Positions 33,670 to 42,471 are shown, numbered from the stretch's first letter. The stretch is DNA of 64,000 nucleotides from Methylomicrobium agile (GCF_000733855.1 NZ_JPOJ01000001.1:2621001-2685000); one strand, 5' to 3'. Translations and numbers: made by a program. The notes: a model not told the origin generated them from the sequence alone.

Positions 33670-34575
33670 ATGGAAAAACGCAGCGTACTTCACATGCTCG
33701 ACCCGATGCCTAACAATAGTCCGTTCGACATCAACATGGCTGTGGATGCCGGTTTCGATGTGCTGATACCGTACAGCAACGTGAAGCTGGACAATGTCAA
33801 TGGGTTGGCTCAGGATGCGATTTTTTCGCGGGGGCCGTCCGGCGTCAAGCGCACCGCAATCTTTATCGGCGGGCGCGACATCGGATTGGCGATCGACATG
33901 CTGGCCGCCTGCAGGCGCGCAATGGTGCCGCCGTTCGAAATTTCGGTGCTGGCCGATCCGAGCGGCGCTTTTACGACCGCGGCCGCGCTGGTTGCCTGCG
34001 TCGAAAAAGAATTGGCCGTTAAGCACGGCAAATCGTTCAAGGAGTGCAAGGCGCTGGTTTTCGGCGGCACCGGCGCGATCGGCATTACGACCGCAGTGAT
34101 CGCTTCCCAGGCGGGGCTCGATGTTGCGATCGTCGATCATTTGTCCCTCGATACCGCGAACGAAATCGCTGCGGCTTATAACCGCCGCTTCGGCTGCCAT
34201 ATCAAAGGCGCGTTTGCGAGTTCCGATGCGGAAAAAGCCGAATTGATCGCCGATGTCGACGTGATTTTCTGCACGGCGAAAGCCGGCGTGCAGGTATTGA
34301 ATGCCGGCGTGTTGAAAACGGCGAAAAACCTGAAAGTCGCCGCCGATGTCAATGCGGTGCCGCCGCTCGGCATCGAGGGAATCAAGCGTAGCCATAGGGG
34401 TGAGCCGCTGGTATATGCGGAGCGGGCGCAAGGCGCGGTCGGTATTGGCGCGCTGGCGGTGGGCGACGTCAAATACAAACTGCAAAACAAACTCTTGAGA
34501 TTATTGCTGGATGCCGAGCAGCCGTGGTATCTGGACTTCAGGGACGCATTTGCCAAAGCGCGGGAATTTGTTTAA
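33670..34575 (+). CDS. Methylenetetrahydromethanopterin dehydrogenase-like, copy 2
   Basis: 301 residues of the same family as the gene before it: MEKRSVLHMLDP, FDINMAVDAGFD, GVKRTAIFIGGRD, ADPSGAFTTAAALV, and the dinucleotide loop ALVFGGTGAIGITTAVIAS. Roughly half of the residues agree with copy 1 by eye, so this is an old duplication. The cofactor loop after GGTG differs (IVDHLSLDTANE for IIGRQLERAQSV), where the first copy has Arg residues that could contact an NADP phosphate, so the cofactor may differ. Copy 2 may be an MtdB with NAD preference or a dehydrogenase with another pterin/folate substrate. Confidence 0.82.
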   Translation: MEKRSVLHMLDPMPNNSPFDINMAVDAGFDVLIPYSNVKLDNVNGLAQDAIFSRGPSGVKRTAIFIGGRDIGLAIDMLAACRRAMVPPFEISVLADPSGAFTTAAALVACVEKELAVKHGKSFKECKALVFGGTGAIGITTAVIASQAGLDVAIVDHLSLDTANEIAAAYNRRFGCHIKGAFASSDAEKAELIADVDVIFCTAKAGVQVLNAGVLKTAKNLKVAADVNAVPPLGIEGIKRSHRGEPLVYAERAQGAVGIGALAVGDVKYKLQNKLLRLLLDAEQPWYLDFRDAFAKAREFV

Positions 34576-34652
34576 ACATCATCCCGTAAGGCTGGAGAGG
34601 GAAAGCGGGCGCGGACGGAATCTGCGCTCGAAGAAAAGGCAAGCACATCGAC

Positions 34653-35023
34653 GCTAGAGCATTTTCGTTTTGGGTGTACGGTCATAAGCTATGCCGCAAA
34701 GTGAGGGGAAACGCGTCATTCCGGCAGGGATTTGCCGGACGACTGCAGGGAGGCAGGAGATACGAGCCCAAGGAAGGGCGAGGTAGATCGCGTCGGGAAC
34801 ACGCGATCGAGGGCAACGCAGGGAGCGGTTGCCGAATCCAGAAGCCAGGGATGGCAAGCTTTAATGCATCCCTGCAGTCTGGATCTCGGCACAAATCTGT
34901 CTGGAACAGATTTGCATTGACCCGAAGGGGGCCAGGCAGGAAAGCCTGGCATGAATCCCTGCCGAGATGACGGTTTGACTTAACGGCATTATCTCCCTAT
35001 AAGCGATATGAAAATGCTCTAGC
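34653..35023. repeat. MITE-like element with 14-bp terminal inverted repeats
   Basis: A 371-bp non-coding element between mtdB-2 and rplI. Ends are GCTAGAGCATTTTC (34653-34666) and GAAAATGCTCTAGC (35010-35023). Inverted similarity continues inward with gaps: ATGCCG and GTCAT(T/C)-CGGCAGGGATT occur on both sides. The ATGCCGTTAAGT stretch near the right end (minus strand) equals the terminal repeat of the element at 20929-21065. No transposase; dispersed by an enzyme encoded elsewhere, if mobile. Confidence 0.75.
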
Positions 35024-35091
35024 CTGCCAGGGAGGGTTGGGCAGGAGCCGGGCGCCGAACGGCGCCCGGAAAGAATCGGTAAAACCGTTTT

Positions 35092-35538
35092 TTATTCCGC
35101 GGCGATTGTGATCGGCAGCGTCACCACGACATCGGAATGCAGGTTGATGTCGATCGAAACTTCGCCGACGTGGCGGATCGCGCCGTGCGGCAGGCGAACT
35201 TCGGATTTCTCGACCGCGACGCCTGCGGCAGTGATCGCTTCCGCAATGTTGTGGGTGCCGACCGAACCGAACAATCTGCCTTCATCGCCCGCTTTATGGG
35301 CGATTACGATTTGCAGTTTGCCGAGCGCCTCGGCGCGGGCCTTTGCGGCAGCCAGTTTTTCGGCGGCGGTTTTTTCGAGTTCGGCGCGGCGCGCTTCAAA
35401 CTCGGCAATTTTCTGCGGGGTCGCCGCTACCGCCTTGCCGGTCGGTATCAGGTAATTTCTGCCGTAGCCGGCCTTGATCGTGACTTTGTCACCCAGACCG
35501 CCCAAGTTCGCTATTTTTTCAAGCAAAATAACTTCCAT
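35092..35538 (-). CDS. rplI: 50S ribosomal protein L9
   Basis: 148 residues, the normal length. The N-terminus [30 protein letters not shown] is diagnostic, followed by the long connecting helix and the C-terminal rRNA-binding domain ([16 protein letters not shown]). It binds 23S rRNA near the L1 stalk and helps keep the reading frame. It ends the minus-strand run rpsF-rpsR-DUF2232-rplI. The repeat element at 34653 begins 69 bases after its stop; dnaB, which often follows, is not here. Confidence 0.97.
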   Translation of the reverse strand: MEVILLEKIANLGGLGDKVTIKAGYGRNYLIPTGKAVAATPQKIAEFEARRAELEKTAAEKLAAAKARAEALGKLQIVIAHKAGDEGRLFGSVGTHNIAEAITAAGVAVEKSEVRLPHGAIRHVGEVSIDINLHSDVVVTLPITIAAE

Positions 35539-35582
35539 CTTTTAATCCTCTTATTCGGACGTTTAGCCGATAAATGGCGCCT

Positions 35583-36479
35583 TCAGGCGCCTGATTGATT
35601 CGAATTTTTTTTACGTATGTCAAGCCACGCGTCGATCAGTCCGACGATCGCGACCGGCGGTAGGACTTGGGGGACCAGGATCAGCGTTACATAAAACAGC
35701 GGCACCGCAAAACGGCTCATTTTGGTTTGCGAAAATACCACATGCAGCACCGAAGCGCCGATCACGGTATAGAGCGTAAACAGTAAAATGGTCATGTTCC
35801 AGGCGATTTCCGACAGCGTTCCCGTGGTAAAGAAGGCGGCTGCCAGTATGGCTAGGCTGCTGATTGCCAGTTTCGGGCCGGTGCCGAGCGCCAGATATTC
35901 CTGTTTGAACCCGCCCGGATTGAACAGCAGCGACTGCCACCAGCGGCCCAGGAACAGCCCGAACAGCAGGCTGAACACGGTGCCGGCGGCAAACAGGCCG
36001 GTCATGTAATGGGCAAAGTTGTCGATCCAGATCTTGGTGTCCTTGATCGGCGCCTGGGTTTGCTGGATCATCTGTTCGAGCAGACCGGCCCACATGGCGG
36101 CGGGGTCGGGTTCGTACAGATAAAAACCCGCAACGCCCAGGATGCCGATAAAGACCGCAATTTCGACCGCGAGGGACAACCGGCGGCCTTCCCTGAGGAT
36201 GATCGAGATCATCCAGACCGGCAGCCACAGCAGCAATGCATAGAACAAGGCAAACTGGTAGTTGTCGATCGCGAAAAAGCCGAGCAGCGCGGCGGCGATG
36301 CCGGCGCCGAACAGAATATACACCCCTTCGAGAGCGCCGTGCCGCAATGTGACCAGGGCCACGGAGGCCGAGCTGAGAACGCTGACCGGTGGAAACTTCA
36401 GCGACAGCAGCGCCAGCGTCGAGGCCACGATAATGGCCTGCGTCCGTCCGCGCATGATGTAATCCGCCAAAATTTTCAC
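35583..36479 (-). CDS. DUF2232 membrane protein
   Basis: 298 residues with about eight hydrophobic segments (for example AIIVASTLALLSLKFP, LFYALLLWLPVWMISIIL, VFIGILGVAGFYLY, LLFTLYTVIGASVL). It is the DUF2232/YybS-like family (PF09991) that often lies between rpsR and rplI in gammaproteobacteria. Its function is unknown; a transporter or membrane scaffold has been considered for the family. It is in the ribosomal operon, 18 bases after rpsR and 44 bases before rplI. Confidence 0.85.
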   Translation of the reverse strand: MKILADYIMRGRTQAIIVASTLALLSLKFPPVSVLSSASVALVTLRHGALEGVYILFGAGIAAALLGFFAIDNYQFALFYALLLWLPVWMISIILREGRRLSLAVEIAVFIGILGVAGFYLYEPDPAAMWAGLLEQMIQQTQAPIKDTKIWIDNFAHYMTGLFAAGTVFSLLFGLFLGRWWQSLLFNPGGFKQEYLALGTGPKLAISSLAILAAAFFTTGTLSEIAWNMTILLFTLYTVIGASVLHVVFSQTKMSRFAVPLFYVTLILVPQVLPPVAIVGLIDAWLDIRKKNSNQSGA

Positions 36480-36497
36480 TGTCTCGCCCAGACTCGA

Positions 36498-36722
36498 TTA
36501 TTTATGCGCGTCGCAATAGGGCAGCAGCGCGATGTAGCGCGCGCGCTTGATCGCGGTGCACAACTGTCTTTGGTATTTGGCGCTGACGCCGGTGATGCGG
36601 CTGGGGACGATTTTGCCGGTTTCGGTGACATAGTCGCCCAGCAGATTCAGGTCTTTGTAATCGATTTCAACGCCGTTGCCGGCGCCCAAGCCTTTTGCTT
36701 TACGTCTTGCGTTACGTGCCAT
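36498..36722 (-). CDS. rpsR: 30S ribosomal protein S18
   Basis: 74 residues, normal length. [21 protein letters not shown] and [28 protein letters not shown] are the conserved S18 core that binds S6 and 16S rRNA in the platform of the small subunit. It follows rpsF after 31 bases in the same operon. Confidence 0.97.
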   Translation of the reverse strand: MARNARRKAKGLGAGNGVEIDYKDLNLLGDYVTETGKIVPSRITGVSAKYQRQLCTAIKRARYIALLPYCDAHK

Positions 36723-36753
36723 GGGTATTCTCGTATCCTGTCAGGTTGATGGG

Positions 36754-37197
36754 TTATTCGGAAGCCGGTTCGTCGCCTTCGAAGTCGGATTCGATCTCGT
36801 CGGTATCGGCTCCTTCAACTGCAGCGGCGCGTGCGGCGGCTTCTTTGGCTTTGGCTTCGGCGTTCTTGCTCTCTTCAGCCGCCTGGGTTGCGATCGGGGA
36901 AGGCGTGGTGACCGCCTGTTTTTGCACCAGGGTCATGCTGCGCAGGATCGCGTCGTTGAAACGGAAGCTGCTTTCCAGTTCCGCCAGCGTCGGCTGGTCG
37001 CACTCGATGTTCATCAGCACGTAATGCGCTTTGTGAATTTTGTTGATCGGGTAGGCCAGGTGTCTGCGGCCCCAGTCTTCCAGACGGTGAATCGCGCCGG
37101 AAGCGCCCTCGATGATCGCTTTGTAGCGGTCGATCATCGCCGGCACCTGAGCGCTTTGGTCAGGATGGACTAAAAAGACGATTTCATAATGTCGCAT
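36754..37197 (-). CDS. rpsF: 30S ribosomal protein S6
   Basis: 147 residues. The first ~95 are the S6 domain ([39 protein letters not shown]), followed by an Ala/Glu-rich C-terminal extension ending [14 protein letters not shown]. Glutamate-rich tails are known in S6, where RimK adds more Glu; here it is longer than in E. coli (131-135 residues in total). It forms the S6-S18 dimer, encoded by the next gene, which in many bacteria also represses this operon through the mRNA leader. Confidence 0.97.
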   Translation of the reverse strand: MRHYEIVFLVHPDQSAQVPAMIDRYKAIIEGASGAIHRLEDWGRRHLAYPINKIHKAHYVLMNIECDQPTLAELESSFRFNDAILRSMTLVQKQAVTTPSPIATQAAEESKNAEAKAKEAAARAAAVEGADTDEIESDFEGDEPASE

Positions 37198-37311
37198 GAT
37201 TTTTCCTTACGGTTGAAGCCTTCCGCCCCGCTTGGGCGGGACAGTAAAGCAAGGATGAGGCAAAGCCCCGGTAAAACGGGCCATTATATTAGGTTTTTAA
37301 CTTTAGGAAAA
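37198..37311 (-). promoter_or_regulatory. rpsF promoter and leader
   Basis: On the minus strand, TATAAT occurs at 37288-37283 with a weak TTTTCC 17 bases upstream (37311-37306). The leader of about 80 bases contains a CCCGC-CCAA-GCGGG hairpin followed by GGCGGAAGG just before the start. S6-S18 feedback leaders are known in many bacteria, but I cannot confirm the consensus binding bulge by eye. Confidence 0.4.
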
Positions 37312-37461
37312 GCTTTGATTTCAATCGTTTGGGAAATGCGCAAAGAGCCACCGCCTTTGGCTAGGAACGGACCGGGTTATCGGCAGCCGGTTGAGGAGGT
37401 GCGGCTTGCAATCCTGCTGTTTGAAGGCTTGGAGCGGCGCACGGCGCCCCGAGCCTTGATC

Positions 37462-37785
37462 TCAATACCGGAGAACCGCACTGTCGCATTGGAGCGACCA
37501 GGCGTCGATCCCGCCGGTCAGATTCGCGATATTCTGAAAGCCTTGATGGGCCAGATAAGTCGCGGCCTGCATACTGCGCATGCCGTGATGACAGATCACC
37601 ACGATATGCCGCTCCGGATCGAGTTCGCCGATCCGGGCGGGAATCTGCCGCAGCGGAATCAGCGTGCTGCCGGCGATGTTGGCGTAGCGGTATTCCTGGG
37701 GTTCCCTGACATCGAGCAGAAAAAGGTCTTCGCCTTGCACCAGGCGTTCGTGCAGTTCGGATGCCGAGAGTGTCGTGATTGCCAT
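37462..37785 (-). CDS. Rhodanese-like domain protein
   Basis: 107 residues forming one rhodanese domain. LFLLDVREPQEYRYANIAGS and the active-site loop VVICHHGMRSMQAATYL (Cys near residue 66) are intact. GlpE-like proteins of this size transfer sulfane sulfur to thiol or cyanide acceptors in the cytoplasm. The gene starts three bases after the stop of the aminotransferase gene on the same strand, which suggests co-translation and perhaps a shared role with cysteine/transamination chemistry (inference). Confidence 0.92.
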   Translation of the reverse strand: MAITTLSASELHERLVQGEDLFLLDVREPQEYRYANIAGSTLIPLRQIPARIGELDPERHIVVICHHGMRSMQAATYLAHQGFQNIANLTGGIDAWSLQCDSAVLRY

Positions 37786-37788
37786 AAA

Positions 37789-38955
37789 TTACCTTGCGTC
37801 GAGAAATCGTTCGAGGCGCCGCACCGCTTCCGCCAGCCTGTCCAGCGAGGTCGTGTAGGCGAAGCGCAGGGCGTGATGGGCTTCGTGCAGCCCGAAATCC
37901 TTGCCGGGCGTGACCGCGACGCCTTCGTTTTCGAGCAGGTCGAGCGCGAATTGGAAGCTGTCGTCGGTAAACTTCGCACAGCGCGCGTAGATATAAAAAG
38001 CGCCTGCCGGTTTGATCGGGATGTCGAAGCCGAGCCGCACCAGCGCATCGTACAGGAAGTCGCGCCGTTTTTCGAATTCCCGGCGCCGGTCTTCAAGCTC
38101 GGCGAGCGTGGATTCGTCGAAGGCGGCCAATGCGGCATGCTGGGCGTCGCTCGAAGTCGAAATGAAGATGTTCTGCGACAATTTTTCGGCCGCTTCGATA
38201 AACAGCTCCGGTACGATCAGCCAGCCGATCCGCCAGCCGGTCATTCCGAAATATTTCGAAAAGCTGTTGATCACGAAAACGTCGTCGCTGAATTCGAGCG
38301 CGGTCGCGGCCTTTTCGCCATAGACCAGGCCGTGGTAAATCTCGTCCGAATAAAAACAGCCGCCGAGGCGGCGGGTCGCCTCGATCGTTTTTTGCAATTC
38401 GGCGCGCGGGATCAGCGTGCCGGTCGGGTTGGAAGGCGAGGCGATCAGGACGCCTTTCGTTTCGGCCGACCAGTGGCGTTCGATCAGTTTGGTGGTCAAC
38501 TGGTAATGGCTGTCCGCATCGACCGGGATGGTGCGCGTTTTGCCGTCGTAAAGCTGCACGAAATTGCTGTTGCAGGGATAGCATGGGTCGGCCATCAGGA
38601 CTTCCTCGCCCGGATTCAAACTGGCTCCCAAAGCCAGCAGGAAGGCGCCGGTCGCGCCCGGCGTCACGAAGACGCGCTGTTCGGGAATGTTCACGCCGTA
38701 ACGGCGCCGGTAAAACGCGGCGATCTTTTGCCGGAGTTCGGTCAGGCCGGCCGCCGGCGTATATTTCACGTCGCCGGTCGCGGTATGCGCAAGCGCCGCC
38801 TTCAGAATCGTTTGCGGTGTGGCAAAATCCGGCTCGCCGATCTCCATATGGATAATATCCTTGCCGTCGGCTTCCAGTTCCTTGGCCCGCCGCAAAAGTT
38901 CCATCACATAAAAAGGTTGTATGCCCGAAATCCGCTCCGCTACCCTTAAGCTCAT
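37789..38955 (-). CDS. Pyridoxal-phosphate aminotransferase (class I/II)
   Basis: From the ATG at 38955, 388 residues starting MSLRVAERISGIQPFYVMEL; the open frame to 39006 adds 17 unconserved residues. The PLP fold-type I features are FVTPGATGAFLLALGA, ASPSNPTGTLI, GGCFYSDEIYHGLVYG (Asp/Tyr) and the Schiff-base lysine in INSFSKYFGMTGWRIGW. C-terminal Arg is in HHALRFAYT. It transfers amino groups between an amino acid and a 2-oxo acid; aspartate or alanine-type activity is likely, but not determined. It is coupled with the rhodanese gene downstream. Confidence 0.9.
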   Translation of the reverse strand: MSLRVAERISGIQPFYVMELLRRAKELEADGKDIIHMEIGEPDFATPQTILKAALAHTATGDVKYTPAAGLTELRQKIAAFYRRRYGVNIPEQRVFVTPGATGAFLLALGASLNPGEEVLMADPCYPCNSNFVQLYDGKTRTIPVDADSHYQLTTKLIERHWSAETKGVLIASPSNPTGTLIPRAELQKTIEATRRLGGCFYSDEIYHGLVYGEKAATALEFSDDVFVINSFSKYFGMTGWRIGWLIVPELFIEAAEKLSQNIFISTSSDAQHAALAAFDESTLAELEDRRREFEKRRDFLYDALVRLGFDIPIKPAGAFYIYARCAKFTDDSFQFALDLLENEGVAVTPGKDFGLHEAHHALRFAYTTSLDRLAEAVRRLERFLDAR

Positions 38956-39066
38956 GCTGTCGCCGCTCGTTCCAAAATCCGGCATGATACCAATAAATCT
39001 TGCCAATCCGTAATGATTCTGCTAAAAATGTAGGATTTATTTAGCCTATCCCTGGGGAGTTAGTGG

Positions 39067-39501
39067 ATGATCGAAAGTTCTAAAGTTGGCGCATCACCGT
39101 TCAGTTTTACGCCCTATGTCGAGAAAGAAGGCGAAGAATACATGAGTGACGCTCAATTAAAGCATTTTGAGACCATTCTGAGAAACTGGAAAGCCGAATT
39201 GATGAGGGAAGTGGACCGCACCGTGCACCACATGCAGGACGACGCGGCCAATTTTCCCGATCCGAACGACCGGGCGACACAGGAATCCGAATTCAGCCTC
39301 GAACTCAGGACTCGCGACCGCGAACGCCGATTGATCAAGAAAATCGACGAAGCGTTGAAGGAAATCGAATCCGGCGGCTACGGCTACTGCGAATCCTGCG
39401 GCATCGAAATCGGCATCCGTCGCTTGGAAGCGCGTCCTACCGCGACCTTGTGCATCGATTGCAAGACTCTGGATGAGATCCGCGAAAAACAAATGGGCTG
39501 A
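39067..39501 (+). CDS. dksA: RNA polymerase-binding transcription factor DksA
   Basis: 144 residues. The coiled-coil tip has D-x-x-D-x-A-like [19 protein letters not shown], followed by [20 protein letters not shown], and the zinc finger [17 protein letters not shown]...CIDC is C4. DksA sits in the RNA polymerase secondary channel and, with ppGpp, lowers rRNA transcription and raises amino acid biosynthesis. A second ATG at 39142 ([10 protein letters not shown]) would lose the N-terminal segment conserved in E. coli. It is followed after 14 bases by gluQ, the usual order in gammaproteobacteria. Confidence 0.95.
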   Translation: MIESSKVGASPFSFTPYVEKEGEEYMSDAQLKHFETILRNWKAELMREVDRTVHHMQDDAANFPDPNDRATQESEFSLELRTRDRERRLIKKIDEALKEIESGGYGYCESCGIEIGIRRLEARPTATLCIDCKTLDEIREKQMG

Positions 39502-39515
39502 ACCTTCGCCGCGCC

Positions 39516-40445
39516 GTGGCGGGCGGTAAGCCCTACGTCGGCCGGTTTGCGCCGTCGCCGACCGGCCCGTTGCATCTCGGTTCTCTCTACACGGCGCTTG
39601 CGAGCTATCTCGATGCGCGCGCCCATCGCGGCCGATGGCTGCTGCGTATCGACGACATCGATACTCCGCGCAATGTGCCCGGTTCGGTCGACAGTATATT
39701 GACCACTCTGGAAGCCTACGGCCTATATTGGGACGGTCCCGTCTATTACGAAAGCGAACATCCGGCCGACTACGAACAGGCGCTTTCAGAACTGCAACGG
39801 CCAGGCCTTCTCTATCCCTGTACCTGCAGCCGCAAAACGCTCGCCGAACGCCCCGGCAGGCACGATATCTATCCCGGTATTTGCCGAAACCGGACCGTTT
39901 TTCCCACCGATCGGCCTTACGCTTTGCGCGTCAAAAGCGACGGCCGCGACATCGGCTTCGATGACCGTTTGCAGGGAAGCATTCGCCAAAACCTTGCCGA
40001 GGAGCATGGCGACTTCATTCTGAAACGCAAGGAAGGCATCATGTCCTATCAGTTCGCCTGCGTGATTGACGATCACCTGCAAGGCGTCACCCATGTCGTC
40101 AGAGGCTTCGACCTCGTCGATTCGACCCCGAAACAGATTTACCTGCAGCAATTGCTCGGCCTGCCGAGGCCTTCCTACCTGCACGTGCCGATCATCATCG
40201 ACAGCCACGGCTGCAAACTCAGCAAGCAGACGCTGGCCGAGGCGGTGACGATGCGGAATACGTCTGCCGTGATGTTTCGGTTGCTGGAGTTATTGAAGCA
40301 AGAGCCGCCGGTTGGGCTGAGGGATGCTTCTTGTTCGGAAATGCTGGAGTGGGCCGTTCGGAACTGGAACCCTGAGCCTCTAATAAAAATCCATGCGATT
40401 CAGCCGGAAATGATTGAAGAAAGCGTAGATTCGGGTGAAGGTTGA
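39516..40445 (+). CDS. gluQ: Glutamyl-Q tRNA(Asp) synthetase
   Basis: 309 residues starting with GTG. The class I synthetase HIGH motif is in FAPSPTGPLHLGSLYTAL, and the KMSKS counterpart is KLSKQTLAE. The zinc-binding CTCSRKT...YPGICR is present. The anticodon-binding domain of GluRS is missing, as expected of GluQ-RS, which adds glutamate to queuosine at position 34 of tRNA(Asp). No clear Shine-Dalgarno precedes the GTG; translation may be coupled to dksA 14 bases upstream. Confidence 0.93.
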   Translation: MAGGKPYVGRFAPSPTGPLHLGSLYTALASYLDARAHRGRWLLRIDDIDTPRNVPGSVDSILTTLEAYGLYWDGPVYYESEHPADYEQALSELQRPGLLYPCTCSRKTLAERPGRHDIYPGICRNRTVFPTDRPYALRVKSDGRDIGFDDRLQGSIRQNLAEEHGDFILKRKEGIMSYQFACVIDDHLQGVTHVVRGFDLVDSTPKQIYLQQLLGLPRPSYLHVPIIIDSHGCKLSKQTLAEAVTMRNTSAVMFRLLELLKQEPPVGLRDASCSEMLEWAVRNWNPEPLIKIHAIQPEMIEESVDSGEG

Positions 40446-40732
40446 CGTGATCCGTAAATGGATGGGGGTGTGATAGGATAAGCCGCCTGAGGATGCATGG
40501 GAGTCATTATTCAAGACGTAATAAACCCGTGTAAGGCGGAACGCGATAGGGCCGTAGGATGTGCTGAACAAAGTGAAGCGCATCGTTCGCGATTGATGCG
40601 CCTCCTTCGTCGGCACATCCTACGAGTTGTTCTTCTTATTTTTCAAAAATGCGAAGTATGCCTGTGATGAAATGTTTTGCGTCATTTGGGATGGCCAATT
40701 GTGGGTAGAACCGGAAAGGAGGCGTTACGCCT
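40446..40732. other. Intergenic region with palindromic repeats, 287 bases
   Basis: No gene is supported. It contains the left copy of the 23-bp direct repeat CCGTGTAAGGCGGAACGCGA... (40527-40549) and, adjoining it, a palindrome CGTAGGATGTGC (40553-40564)/GCACATCCTACG (40613-40624) with inner GAAGCGCATC/GATGCGCCTC complementarity. The last 110 bases lead to the DMT transporter. Confidence 0.75.
40527..40549 (+). repeat. 23-bp direct repeat, left of the DMT transporter gene
   Basis: Bases 40527-40549 are identical to 41643-41665. The two copies bracket the transporter gene; the right-hand copy stands 8 bases behind its stop codon. Confidence 0.9.
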
Positions 40733-41635
40733 ATGCGTCACCCCTTAGTTGTCGCTGCCGCCTGGATGACGGGCGCTTTACTCTCCTTTTCCGCAATGGC
40801 GGTTGCGGTGCGCGAACTTTCCGCGAACTTTGGCACGTTCCAGCTTCTTGCCATCCGCAGTCTCATCGGCTTGCTTGTTATCTCGGCCATACTCACAAGG
40901 GCGGGTTGGGCGCAAGTCTCGTTTCGGAACGTTAGACTGCATTTCGGGCGGAACTTTGTTCACTTTTGCGGGCAGTTCGGTTGGTTCTATGCCATTGCGC
41001 TTATTCCGCTGGGGGCTGTGTTTGCTATTGAGTTCACAGTGCCGCTTTGGACGGTAGTATTCGCGGCATTCCTGCTGGGTGAGCGTATCTCCGCGACTCG
41101 GGGGCTGGCGGTTGTTCTAGGCATCTCGGGTGTTTTGGTCATCCTTCGCCCCGGCTGGTCGGTCATGCATCCGGCAGCGCTTGTAATGTTGGCCGGTGCC
41201 TTTGCGTATGGACTGTCTCATACATTGACCAAGAGGCTGGCGGGGTTGGACACGCCGCTGTGCATTCTCTTTTACATGATGTTGGTTCAGCTCCCTTTAG
41301 GTTTGGTGCCGGCGGTGTTTAATTGGGCTACCCCGGCAGCGGCGCATTGGCCTTGGCTCATCGTGGTCGGCATTGCCGGGCTCAGCGCGCACTACTGCAT
41401 GGTGCGAGCATTTTCCCTGGCGGATGCTTCGGTAGTGGTACCCTTAGATTTCCTGCGCTTACCGCTCATAGCGCTGGTTGGCTATGCGCTTTACAGTGAG
41501 CGTGTCGATGAGTTTTTGGTTTTGGGTTCGGGATTAATATTGGCGGGTAACTTTATTAATTTGTATTGGGAGCATAAGAAAAAGCAGCCGTTGCAGCCGG
41601 CCCGCAGCGTTCCCCATCCCCTCCGATTGCGCTGA
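40733..41635 (+). CDS. DMT/EamA-family transporter
   Basis: 300 residues with about ten hydrophobic segments in two EamA halves: the first 5 (VVAAAWMTGALLSFSAMAV to LAVVLGISGVLVIL) and the second (AALVMLAGAFAYGLSHTL to LGSGLILAGNFINLYW). Proteins of this family export amino acids, nucleosides or drugs across the inner membrane; the substrate is unknown. The start is preceded by AAAGGAGG, a strong Shine-Dalgarno. The gene lies between two copies of a 23-bp repeat and has a less GC-rich codon use than neighbours (TTA, CTT, GGG frequent), so it may have come by transfer. Confidence 0.88.
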   Translation: MRHPLVVAAAWMTGALLSFSAMAVAVRELSANFGTFQLLAIRSLIGLLVISAILTRAGWAQVSFRNVRLHFGRNFVHFCGQFGWFYAIALIPLGAVFAIEFTVPLWTVVFAAFLLGERISATRGLAVVLGISGVLVILRPGWSVMHPAALVMLAGAFAYGLSHTLTKRLAGLDTPLCILFYMMLVQLPLGLVPAVFNWATPAAAHWPWLIVVGIAGLSAHYCMVRAFSLADASVVVPLDFLRLPLIALVGYALYSERVDEFLVLGSGLILAGNFINLYWEHKKKQPLQPARSVPHPLRLR

Positions 41636-41642
41636 CGCTAAT

Positions 41643-41727
41643 CCGTGTAAGGCGGAACGCGATAGCGGTTCCGCCATAGGCAACTGCCAACTGGCGGATC
41701 GCCTGCCGGCATCCGCCCTACATTTAT
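41643..41727 (+). repeat. Right copy of the 23-bp repeat with an attached palindrome
   Basis: 41643-41665 repeat the left copy. It continues GGCGGAAC...GTTCCGCC (inverted) and TGGCGGATC...GCATCCGCCCTAC, which is related to the GGCGGATT/AATCCGCC repeat at 4691-4970. The rest up to 41800 contains no gene. Confidence 0.8.
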
Positions 41728-41919
41728 GACATCGTTTTTATTCCAAGTCTCTGAATTAGCTTTACGTTAAGCGCCATAAGCTTCACAATTGCCTCTCGTC
41801 GAAATTTAAATAAGGAACCGTTCCGGTATGAATTCCCGTCAAATTTCGTTTTCCGCTGGCCGTTCGGAAAATCCGTTTCGCGCAATCCCGCTCGCCTATT
41901 CTATTTCATCGCAGCAGCA

Positions 41920-42471
41920 TTGCCGCTGGTGCTGATGCTCCTCGGTTTCCAGCACTTTTATCTGCAAGGTAAGGCTTATCCGGGCCGCGAACTCGCGCCG
42001 CCGATACGTACCTTACTCATTCTGCACGGCATCGGTATGTCGGCGTGGATACTGTTGTTCCTGGTCCAGCCGCTGTTGATCATGACGGGCAACCGCCGTA
42101 TTCACCGGATGCTGGGGCGCATCGGGGCAGGGCTGGCGGCCTGTATTGCGATCCTCGGCTTTCGGCTCGGGATCGAGGCGACGCTGATCAGTCCGTCCGA
42201 ATTGAGAATATGGGGATTGTCTCCCAAACAATTCATGGCCGTCCCGATCGTCAGCATTCTGATCTTCGCCGGTTTCGTGGGCATTGGCGTATGGCAGCGG
42301 CGGCGGCCGGAAGTGCATCGGCCGATGATGCTGCTGGCTTCATTGGCCGCCATGTCGGCGGCGGTCAGTCGGATCGATGCCTCGGCAGGGATTGGCGAGA
42401 TCCAGAGTTCAGGAATGTATTGGAGCTTGCCATCCCTGGCTTCGGGATTCCGGCAATCCCTGCCGGAATGA
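41920..42471 (+). pseudogene. Multi-pass membrane protein truncated by a repeat
   Basis: The reading frame has four or more hydrophobic segments (LPLVLMLLGFQHFYLQG, LLILHGIGMSAWILLFLV, GAGLAACIAILGFRLG, VPIVSILIFAGFVGIGVW) and seems to be part of an uncharacterised DUF2306-like membrane family. No ATG starts the frame: it is open upstream of a TTG at 41920 to before 41800, and an ATG at 41828 reads into another frame, so the 5' end may be frameshifted. After ...SRIDA the sequence is a GGCAGGGATT/AATCCCTGCC element (42384-42464), which supplies the last 30 codons and the stop. I regard it as broken. Confidence 0.6.

Noticed and set aside
37189-38949. Long open frame (586 codons) on the plus strand
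   Set aside because: It is antisense to the rhodanese and aminotransferase genes. GC-rich third positions leave the opposite strand open; no domain is recognisable.
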